In this document: one piece after another, positions 1-3,714 of the stretch
Layout: each line of letters opens with the position of its first letter
How positions within the stretch are numbered: the first letter of the stretch is position 1
Assembly: GCA_944349915.1 (NCBI GenBank)
Contig: CALVNU010000018.1
Location: forward strand, 1-10,431
Direction of reading: 5' to 3'
Origin: an uncultured Clostridia bacterium
GTDB lineage: Bacteria; Bacillota; Clostridia; Christensenellales; UBA1242
Length of the DNA: 10,431 nt
Notes under the pieces: model-generated
Seen by the model: only the letters and a program-made list of their open reading frames with translations
Databases searched by the model: none
What the model was told of the DNA's origin: nothing
Position numbers and translations under genes: made by a program

Positions 1-18
1 TAAAATTTTTGAAGAAAA

Positions 19-38
19 AAAAGCCCTTTCGGGCTTTT
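19..38 (-). terminator. Terminator downstream of the outer tRNA remnant
   Basis: Eight-base-pair stem AAAAGCCC / GGGCTTTT with a TTTC loop (GAAA on the minus strand), flanked by an A run on the left that gives a U tail on the minus strand. It sits a few bases past the CCA end of the tRNA-like remnant at 44-118, as a tRNA terminator does. The same hairpin occurs again at 121-140, so terminator and tRNA end were duplicated together. It could work in both directions. Confidence 0.8.
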
Positions 39-43
39 CTATC

Positions 44-118
44 TGGTTGCGGTAGTTGGATTTGAACCACTCCCGACAACGCAGGTTATATTCCGCTATC
101 GCTCCATATAACCCGAAG
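44..118 (-). pseudogene. Degenerate tRNA remnant (tRNA-fMet 3' end copy)
   Basis: On the minus strand this ends with a T-loop (TTCAAAT), the stem half CCAAC, an acceptor half TACCGCA, discriminator A and an encoded CCA. Positions 44-69 match 150-175 with a single mismatch (53 versus 159). Upstream the tRNA fold fails: no matching TGCGGTA acceptor half, no normal D-arm, and the T-stem 5' half (AGTGG) pairs only partly. Instead there is an 8-bp inverted repeat GGTTATAT / ATATAACC (84-91 and 106-113) around a 14-nt spacer. A GTCGGG on the minus strand resembles the initiator anticodon-stem half. I read it as a scrambled tRNA-fMet end left by an earlier integration or duplication; an unusual intact tRNA is less likely. 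Confidence 0.55.
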
Positions 119-120
119 AA

Positions 121-140
121 AAAAGCCCTTTCGGGCTTTT
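121..140 (-). terminator. Terminator of the tRNA-fMet fragment
   Basis: Stem AAAAGCCC / GGGCTTTT with TTTC loop, identical to the hairpin at 19-38, lying about 10 nt beyond the CCA of the tRNA half at 150-194. It is the transcription terminator of the original tRNA gene, left in place after the element inserted. Confidence 0.8.
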
Positions 141-149
141 CTCATTCTC

Positions 150-194
150 TGGTTGCGGGAGTTGGATTTGAACCAACGACCTTCGGGTTATGAG
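150..194 (-). other. Attachment site: 3' half of initiator tRNA-fMet
   Basis: Reading the minus strand: anticodon loop CTCATAA (CAT anticodon at 190-192), stem half CCCGA, variable loop AGGTC, T-arm GTTGG-TTCAAAT-CCAAC, acceptor half TCCCGCA, discriminator A and encoded CCA. The CCC below the loop is the initiator-type anticodon stem, so this is tRNA-fMet and not elongator Met. Homology stops at the 5' edge of the anticodon loop: the expected CCCGA at 195-199 is replaced by AATGC. Anticodon loops are typical crossover points for tyrosine integrases, and the integrase gene lies just inside. The intact tRNA-fMet should lie at the other end of the element, right of this window. Confidence 0.88.
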
Positions 195-213
195 AATGCA
201 AAAGCATTTTCTC
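192..213. repeat. Hairpin at the att junction
   Basis: GAGAATGC, AAAA, GCATTTTCTC: a short imperfect inverted repeat that begins inside the anticodon-loop sequence and runs into the element. It may be an integrase core or arm site, or a weak terminator. Function is not shown. Confidence 0.45.
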
Positions 214-250
214 TGGTGTGTTTCTACAATATATATGGTATTTTGTTTAA

Positions 251-284
251 AGTGTAGCACAATATATTGTGTTGCACTTTTTTA
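251..284. terminator. Terminator downstream of integrase
   Basis: Twelve-base-pair stem (251-262 with 267-278, two G-U wobbles) with a TATA loop, followed by a T run on the plus strand. It lies 17 nt past the integrase stop codon, between the integrase and the tRNA fragment. The T run favours stopping rightward transcripts; on the minus strand the tail is weaker (TTTAAAC). Confidence 0.6.
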
Positions 285-295
285 TTTACCTAAAA

Positions 296-1294
296 TTATA
301 CCTCTTTTGTGGGGTCAAAAGTGGTGTCAAGCAGTTTTATTTGCTCTTTTTCAAAATTGTCTAAGACTTTTATATAGTATTTATTTGTTGTATTTGTTGT
401 TGTGTGCCCTAACCATTTTGCAATTATTCTTGGTGCAATTCCTTTTTCAGCGCACATTGTAGCAAAGGTTGTTCTTAAGTCTTTGGTTTTGAAATCAAAT
501 CCGCAAATCTTTTTGAAATCTGCAAGTCTTCTTTTTAGCGTTGTGTCAGAAATTCCGAAAAGAGTTTCAGTTTTTGTATTTTTATATTTTTCGTACAACT
601 TTTTTATAGGTTCAAAAACTGGAATCCATCTATCAGAACCGGCCGTTTTTGTTCCTTTTATGTGTAGCAGGCCATCTTCAAAATCATTTGCTTTTACTAT
701 TAAAGCTTCTTTTGGTCTGCATCCAGTAAATAGATAAAATATAAAAATGTCATAGATAGTTTTTTCTGCTTTTTCAATAATTGTTTTTCTTTGTTCAACT
801 GAAAGAGCGGTGCCCTCTTTTCGTTTATGGTGATATTTTTTGATATCGTCAGAAATGTCAAATTTCACTTTTTTATCTTTATAGGCTTGTTTGAAACATT
901 CTTTTAAAAACTGATAAGTATATTCCTTCATTCGCGTGTTTGGCATTTTGTTTAAAAAGTTGTTGATTTCAAGCGATGTAATTTGTTTTATGTTTTTGTC
1001 TGGAAAATTTGGTTTTATTTGATTGTTAAAAACACTTCTGTAATTTTTTAAAGTTCCTTCTTTGTAAAAAGGTTCTTTGTGGTTTTTATACCACCAGTTC
1101 CAGTATTCGTAAAAACTTATAGTTTTTTCAATTTTTATTTGTTTGATTTCAAAAACCTGTTTTAAGTTTTCATAACATTCTTTTTGTGTATTGCCATAAA
1201 TATATTTTCTTTCGCCATTAATTGAAAATCTAGCTTGCCAACGATTGTCTTTTCGTTTTGTTATTTTTATATTTTTGTAGCTTTTATAATTCAT
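296..1294 (-). CDS. int: Tyrosine recombinase (phage integrase)
   Basis: A 332 aa site-specific recombinase that would insert and excise the element at tRNA-fMet. Residues 1-50 look like an arm-site-binding domain (the RWQARFSINGERKYIYG segment). Residues 55-150 are the SAM-like core-binding domain. Residues 160-330 are the catalytic domain: Arg193 in TGCRPKEAL, Lys216 in KGTKT, KDLR at 271-274, LGH with His297, and the nucleophile most likely Tyr307 in KYYIKV. The first His of the usual HxLR motif is Lys271 here, a substitution I believe occurs in some family members. The start has only a weak purine-rich upstream sequence, and the frame stays open for another 58 codons upstream without a start codon, so the true N-terminus may differ (see 1295-1493). 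Position next to the att site confirms the role. Confidence 0.93.
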   Translation of the reverse strand: MNYKSYKNIKITKRKDNRWQARFSINGERKYIYGNTQKECYENLKQVFEIKQIKIEKTISFYEYWNWWYKNHKEPFYKEGTLKNYRSVFNNQIKPNFPDKNIKQITSLEINNFLNKMPNTRMKEYTYQFLKECFKQAYKDKKVKFDISDDIKKYHHKRKEGTALSVEQRKTIIEKAEKTIYDIFIFYLFTGCRPKEALIVKANDFEDGLLHIKGTKTAGSDRWIPVFEPIKKLYEKYKNTKTETLFGISDTTLKRRLADFKKICGFDFKTKDLRTTFATMCAEKGIAPRIIAKWLGHTTTNTTNKYYIKVLDNFEKEQIKLLDTTFDPTKEV

Positions 1295-1493
1295 ATTTTC
1301 TTCTTTTGGAAGAAAAATTTCTTTGTTTGTTTCAAATTCGATTATCTCCCCCTTTTCAGCTTTTTTGTATTCTTCATTATTATAGCTGTAAGGGTTTTTA
1401 ACTTTGAAATATGTCTCTAGTGCTGTGTCGATACATTCTGTATGCTTTTTAATTTCGTCATTGTGTTTTTATATATTCATAAAATGTTATCAT
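1295..1493 (-). pseudogene. Frameshifted 5' extension of integrase, or small coupled ORF
   Basis: The ATG at 1493-1491 has a strong AAAGGAG that overlaps the stop codon of the repressor gene, the best initiation signal in the area. As written it encodes only 11 aa (MITFYEYIKTQ) before TGA at 1458-1460. The other frame is open from 1468 down to the integrase ATG with coding-like content (58 codons, no start codon) and is in frame with the integrase. Removing one base from the five-T run at 1466-1470 would fuse both into a 398 aa integrase with a 66-residue N-terminal addition. Explanations: a real frameshift mutation, a homopolymer sequencing error, or +1 frameshifting. Alternatively it is a decayed separate small gene. 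Confidence 0.55.
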
Positions 1494-1504
1494 TTATTTC
1501 TCCT

Positions 1505-1843
1505 TTAGTTAATAATTTTTGGTTTTTCTTTTTGTGCCTGTGTGTAGCCGACAATAATGCCTTTTATTTTTTCGCTTTCAAAGTCGTCAAGCTCTGCAAT
1601 CATGTTTAATAATTCTCTTTTGCTTTCTGGCCAAGCACTCTTATCAATCAGATAAGGAACTTCATGTTCGACAAGGTAATCGATTGTTACATGGAAATAA
1701 TCTGCAAGTTGTTTTAATGTATTTATGTCTGGATCTGAAATTCCATTTTCGTAGTTTGATATGCTTTTTTGAGAAATGTTAACCTGTTTTGCGAGTTCTG
1801 TTTGTGATACTTTAAATTTTGCTCTTAATTCTCTAAGTTTCAT
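1505..1843 (-). CDS. Cro/CI-family HTH repressor
   Basis: A 112 aa transcription regulator. Residues 1-60 form an HTH_3/XRE DNA-binding domain; the helix-turn-helix lies about residues 13-34 (SQTELAKQV turn SQKSISNYENG), followed by the typical helix DINTLKQLADYFHVTIDYLV. The short C-terminal part (61-112) is helical and probably mediates dimerisation; there is no LexA-type peptidase domain, so induction would not be by RecA self-cleavage. RBS AAAGGAGG lies 9 nt upstream of ATG. It is divergent from the lytic genes and is followed directly by the integrase module, the usual lysogeny arrangement. It most likely binds the palindromes at 1913-2000 and controls both promoters there. Confidence 0.9.
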   Translation of the reverse strand: MKLRELRAKFKVSQTELAKQVNISQKSISNYENGISDPDINTLKQLADYFHVTIDYLVEHEVPYLIDKSAWPESKRELLNMIAELDDFESEKIKGIIVGYTQAQKEKPKIIN

Positions 1844-1889
1844 TTTTTTTTGCCTCCTTTCTTGTTTATTTTTAGCTTATTTTTACTCT

Positions 1890-1918
1890 ACAATAAATGC
1901 TACAGAAAAAAAAGTAAA
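1890..1918 (-). promoter_or_regulatory. Candidate leftward promoter for repressor-integrase
   Basis: On the minus strand: -35 TTTACT (1918-1913), 17-nt spacer, -10 TATTGT (1895-1890). Each hexamer matches the sigma-70/SigA consensus at four of six positions. The -35 lies inside the 25-bp palindrome at 1913-1937, which suggests autoregulation. Confidence 0.5.
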
Positions 1919-1937
1919 TTTTTAGTAAAAATTTACT
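1913..1937. promoter_or_regulatory. Operator O1: 25-bp perfect palindrome
   Basis: Two 12-base arms (AGTAAATTTTTA and its reverse complement) around a central G at 1925. The arms include the motif TAGTAA shared with O2 and O3. It overlaps the -35 of the leftward promoter. Probable repressor binding site. Confidence 0.7.
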
Positions 1938-1945
1938 CAATTTGA

Positions 1946-1974
1946 TTGACTTATAGTAAGTTATTTTTTATAAT
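1946..1974 (+). promoter_or_regulatory. Rightward early promoter
   Basis: TTGACT (1946-1951), exactly 17 nt, then TATAAT (1969-1974): a near-consensus SigA-type promoter. The predicted start, about 1981, lies at the edge of O3, and the -35 is covered by O2. It drives the microprotein genes from 2021 and should be repressed by the 1505-1843 product. Confidence 0.85.
1949..1961. promoter_or_regulatory. Operator O2 over the -35 element
   Basis: ACTTA TAG TAAGT, a 13-bp palindrome with odd centre, overlapping the -35 hexamer of the rightward promoter. Shares TAGTAA with O1 and O3. Confidence 0.6.
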
Positions 1975-1982
1975 GTGAATAG

Positions 1983-2000
1983 TTAGTAAAATATTACTAA
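1983..2000. promoter_or_regulatory. Operator O3 at the transcription start
   Basis: TTAGTAA, AATA, TTACTAA: an 18-bp inverted repeat with 7-base arms, just downstream of the -10 of the rightward promoter. Binding here would block initiation. Confidence 0.68.
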
Positions 2001-2020
2001 TTTAATAAGGGAGGTTTAAA

Positions 2021-2143
2021 ATGATTTTACACATGGCGAAATTTTACATCGGAAGACGACAAGTAAGTTACAGTCGATTTATGCAAGAAATTAAATTTAA
2101 AGAAAGAATGGAGGAAAAGAGAAATGAAAAAGTATTTGGTTAA
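2021..2143 (+). CDS. Early microprotein 1 (40 aa, unknown)
   Basis: First gene after the rightward promoter, with an excellent RBS (AAGGGAGG, 6 nt before ATG). The 40 aa product starts MILHMAKFYIGRRQ and is basic and helical, with a charged C-terminal half (KFKERMEEKRNEK). No membrane segment and no family recognised. It overlaps the next start (2124) by 20 nt, so the two are probably translationally coupled. By position it could be an excisionase, Cro-like or anti-repressor factor, but no motif supports any of these. Confidence 0.7.
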   Translation: MILHMAKFYIGRRQVSYSRFMQEIKFKERMEEKRNEKVFG

Positions 2144-2246
2144 AACAAAAAATGCATGTTATGAATGTTCTGATTTGCAAACTATGCTTAAGAAGATTAG
2201 CGCTTTCAAAGTTGCTGGAATTGAATACCAAGTTATTGGAGTGTGA
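2124..2246 (+). CDS. Early microprotein 2 (40 aa, unknown)
   Basis: RBS GGAGG lies 8 nt before ATG, inside the end of microprotein 1. The product begins MKKYLVKTKNACYECSDLQ and ends AGIEYQVIGV. It contains a CYEC pair of cysteines, too few for a complete zinc site in one chain. The alternation of short strands and one helix suggests a compact alpha-beta fold. Not recognised. The stop TGA at 2244-2246 is one base from the next ATG. Confidence 0.68.
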   Translation: MKKYLVKTKNACYECSDLQTMLKKISAFKVAGIEYQVIGV

Positions 2247-2247
2247 T

Positions 2248-2373
2248 ATGGGCGCAATAAAGGATTTGATATTAGAGTGTGATTCTCTTCGAAAATCAAA
2301 TAAGAGATTGCTTAAAGAGAATGCACAGTTAAAAGAAAAGCTCTTAAAGATAGATTCTTCATTGCCTTATTAA
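2248..2373 (+). CDS. Early microprotein 3 (41 aa coiled coil)
   Basis: Starts at ATG 2248, one base after the preceding stop (TGATATG), with GGAG 8 nt upstream. An in-frame ATG at 2152 would run out of frame through microprotein 2 and has no RBS, so the shorter form is preferred. The product is almost entirely a leucine-rich heptad-like helix (LILECDSLRKSNKRLLKEN and AQLKEKLLKI), so a small dimeric coiled coil is likely. Function unknown; position suggests a regulatory or replication accessory role. Confidence 0.65.
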   Translation: MGAIKDLILECDSLRKSNKRLLKENAQLKEKLLKIDSSLPY

Positions 2374-2375
2374 AA

Positions 2376-2530
2376 GACTATGGTGGCGAAATTCTCAGAC
2401 AAACGCGGGGTTAAGCACAGTTTTTGACATAACAAAGAAAAAAGCTTTTTTCATTATGCACACCTCCTACCCTGAACTGATTTTGTGCTGTCATTGTTCA
2501 TCCTAAGGTTGAAGTCCTTAGGCCATAGTC
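2376..2530. other. Structured non-coding element (origin, packaging signal or RNA)
   Basis: A 155-nt stretch closed by GACTATGG (2376-2383) and CCATAGTC (2523-2530). Inside are: AGCACA / TGTGCT (2414-2419 with 2484-2489); within that, CATAA / TTATG (2428-2432 with 2454-2458) around the 16-bp palindrome GAAAAAAGCTTTTTTC (2437-2452); and CCTAAGG / CCTTAGG (2502-2508 with 2516-2522, 7-nt loop), stacked directly on the closing stem. Such ordered helices between early and coat genes fit a phage intergenic region (complementary-strand origin or packaging hairpin) or a structured RNA. The plus strand also carries CACCTCCT, the anti-Shine-Dalgarno sequence. No known RNA family recognised. Confidence 0.6.
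2395..2454 (-). CDS. Possible 19 aa antisense peptide with perfect RBS
   Basis: On the minus strand AGGAGGTG lies 6 nt before an ATG that opens MKKAFFFVMSKTVLNPAFV and then stops. The Shine-Dalgarno match is as good as any in the window, yet the ORF sits inside the structured element and I see no convincing minus-strand promoter. It resembles a leader peptide in size. It may equally be a by-product of the CACCTCCT sequence on the other strand. Confidence 0.3.
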   Translation of the reverse strand: MKKAFFFVMSKTVLNPAFV

Positions 2531-2535
2531 CATTA

Positions 2536-2548
2536 TTACTAAAAGTAA
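2536..2548. promoter_or_regulatory. Possible extra repressor site
   Basis: TTACT AAA AGTAA, a 13-bp palindrome built from the same AGTAA half-sites as the operators at 1913-2000 but in the opposite arrangement. It lies between the structured element and the small gene at 2588. Confidence 0.35.
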
Positions 2549-2587
2549 AAGTCGAGAACTAGATTACAAAAATTTAATTAAAAGGAA

Positions 2588-2776
2588 GTGGAGATTATTA
2601 AAGGTCGAAAGACAAAACCTTATTTTGTGTCATATTCACATAAATCAGGTTTTGGCAAAGAAAATGGTATTAAGTCTTTTGATACTTTTAGGGATGCTCA
2701 AAATTTTGCAGTTCAAATTGATAGAAAAAAGACTTATACTTTGAACTCTTGGGGAACAAAGAAAAAACATAAATAG
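2588..2776 (+). CDS. Small basic protein (62 aa, unknown)
   Basis: A basic 62 aa product beginning at GTG 2588, with KPYFVSYSHKSGFG near residue 10, FDTFRDAQNFAVQID in the middle and a KKKHK tail. The pattern suggests a short beta-hairpin plus one helix, compatible with a nucleic-acid-binding protein, but no family is recognised. The start is uncertain: AAAGGA is only 1-2 nt from the GTG, while GTGGAG could itself serve as RBS for a non-canonical ATT start at about 2597. It lies upstream of the gV-like gene, separated by 189 nt of non-coding sequence. Confidence 0.6.
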   Translation: MEIIKGRKTKPYFVSYSHKSGFGKENGIKSFDTFRDAQNFAVQIDRKKTYTLNSWGTKKKHK

Positions 2777-2965
2777 TTATTTATGGCAAATAAAATTTTC
2801 GACGTCGGAAAAAAAATAAAAGACGTCTTTTCTTCTATAACTTAATAAACTGTAAGTCGAGGCAATGCGTCTTCGCACATAATCAATAGTTTAAGTTGAT
2901 TTTGATTGCTGTGAAATTTAAAAAGATATTAATTATTAAAAATTTAAAAAATTAAAAGTGAGGAA
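2777..2965. other. Intergenic region with two GACGTC palindromes
   Basis: Contains CGACGTCG (2800-2807) and the 14-bp palindrome AAAAGACGTCTTTT (2818-2831), whose GACGTC cores are 21 bp apart, about two helical turns. A 20-codon ORF (2783-2845, starting MANKIFDVGKKIKDVF) crosses both but has no RBS, so I do not call it. AATCAA / TTGATT (2881-2901) forms a small hairpin. A weak promoter candidate is TTGATT (2902-2907), 17 nt, GATATT (2925-2930), in front of the gene at 2972. Confidence 0.4.
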
Positions 2966-2971
2966 ATGAAA

Positions 2972-3301
2972 ATGTTAGAAAATAAACCTATGCGTGAAGT
3001 TGGAATGATTATTTCAAAGAAATTTGTTAAAGCCAGAGAGGCTGGAGAAAGTTTTGATGGTTCAAGAAAGTGGGAAGCAAAGCCTGAAGAGTATTATTTA
3101 GATGTTGTTTCTTGTGATGAAGAAGATTTTGATAAAAACACAGGAATTTTAAACGGAACTCGTTTGAATTACAAAGTTGATAAAGAAATATATGATAAAG
3201 CTAAATTTGGTGATTGGGCAAAAGTCAAATATGTTTTGTCACAGTATGGTGATAAAGTCACTCCAAAAGCTGAGTCATGTGTTTTGATAGATAAAAAATA
3301 A
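2972..3301 (+). CDS. Candidate ssDNA-binding protein (gV-like), 109 aa
   Basis: A 109 aa soluble protein with no signal or membrane segment. The start at 2972 is chosen over ATG 2966 because GTGAGG is spaced 8 nt from it. The sequence is rich in charged residues and probable beta strands (EEYYLDVVSCDEEDFD, GTRLNYKVDKEIYDKAKFGDWAKVKYVLS), as in small OB-fold proteins. In Ff phages the ssDNA-binding protein gV is encoded just before the coat genes and is about this size. Function is inferred from position and size, not from a recognised motif. It is 14 nt from the next gene, so the two are likely cotranscribed. Confidence 0.55.
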   Translation: MLENKPMREVGMIISKKFVKAREAGESFDGSRKWEAKPEEYYLDVVSCDEEDFDKNTGILNGTRLNYKVDKEIYDKAKFGDWAKVKYVLSQYGDKVTPKAESCVLIDKK

Positions 3302-3315
3302 ATGGGAGAAAATAA

Positions 3316-3543
3316 ATGGCTAGATATAATTATGGTTCACCAACATGGTTGAAAGTTATCGGTTATGTAATTTTGACAATATTTGTTCTTGCGTCACTTT
3401 TTTGCCTTGCGGTATTAATTTATGGCGGTTGTGAAGGAACAACTTTTGTTGAAACTTTGAAAGTTTGGTTCTCGCCAGATAAAGTGCAAGAAGGCACTGA
3501 AACTGTTAAGCAGACAACAACCATGTTGCATTTTATTAAGTAA
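3316..3543 (+). CDS. Candidate major coat protein (gVIII-like), 75 aa
   Basis: RBS GGGAG about 8 nt before ATG. A polar N-terminus of 11 residues (MARYNYGSPTW) is followed by a strong membrane helix at about residues 12-37 and a 38-residue polar tail (GCEGTTFVETLKVWFSP onward). There is no clear cleavable signal, as in the Pf3 coat protein. A strong rho-independent terminator begins about 10 nt after the stop, matching the placement of the terminator after gene VIII in Ff phages. The long C-terminal tail is unusual for a coat protein, and the sequence is not recognised, so another small membrane protein remains possible. Confidence 0.5.
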   Translation: MARYNYGSPTWLKVIGYVILTIFVLASLFCLAVLIYGGCEGTTFVETLKVWFSPDKVQEGTETVKQTTTMLHFIK

Positions 3544-3551
3544 TTACAATA

Positions 3552-3594
3552 AATAAAGGGGTTTGGGGTCTTTCCCCTTTTCCCTTTATTTTTT
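3552..3594 (+). terminator. Rho-independent terminator after the coat candidate
   Basis: Outer stem AATAAAGGG (3552-3560) with CCCTTTATT (3582-3590), inner stem GGGG / CCCC (3565-3568 with 3574-3577) with a TCTTT loop, and a six-T run at 3589-3594. It separates the upstream coat-type genes from the tip and assembly genes. Confidence 0.85.
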
Positions 3595-3623
3595 ATTAAA
3601 AGTCGAAAAAGGAAACATTTTTT

Positions 3624-3704
3624 ATGATAAAAATAATATTTAAAATATTGATTTTAATAATATTGCTAGCAAGTTTTGGTTTATTCATAAAAGGTGTTAT
3701 TTGA
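3624..3704 (+). CDS. 26 aa transmembrane microprotein (gVII/gIX-like)
   Basis: ATG at 3624 has an AAAAGGAAA ribosome site 8 nt upstream. The 26-residue product is a single hydrophobic helix (FKILILIILLASFGLFIKG) with two lysines near the ends. Minor coat proteins pVII and pIX of Ff phages are 32-33 aa single-helix peptides, so this is a reasonable candidate for one of them, or for a short major coat. Its stop lies 10 nt before the next ATG, with the next RBS (GAGG) overlapping its end. Not recognised by sequence. Confidence 0.5.
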   Translation: MIKIIFKILILIILLASFGLFIKGVI

Positions 3705-3714
3705 GGTTAAAATT

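Noticed and set aside
44..213. CRISPR-like direct repeat
   Set aside because: Only two copies, and both are explained by tRNA 3' end plus terminator.
190..462. Plus-strand ORF of 90 aa starting in the tRNA fragment
   Set aside because: It runs antisense into the integrase end and through a terminator hairpin, has no ribosome site, and its hydrophobic content reflects AT-rich antisense sequence.
402..737. Plus-strand ORF of 111 aa
   Set aside because: Entirely antisense to the integrase catalytic domain, no ribosome site, no recognisable domain.
1235..1420. Plus-strand ORF of 61 aa, very Phe-rich
   Set aside because: Antisense to the integrase start and its open upstream frame; Phe richness comes from the Lys and Glu codons on the other strand.
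2152..2247. Longer N-terminus (from ATG 2152) for microprotein 3
   Set aside because: It overlaps microprotein 2 out of frame and has no ribosome site; ATG 2248 has GGAG and is coupled to the preceding stop.
2783..2845. 20-codon ORF between the 62 aa gene and the gV-like gene
   Set aside because: No ribosome site; the repeated GACGTC palindromes explain the repeated DV residues better than coding selection.
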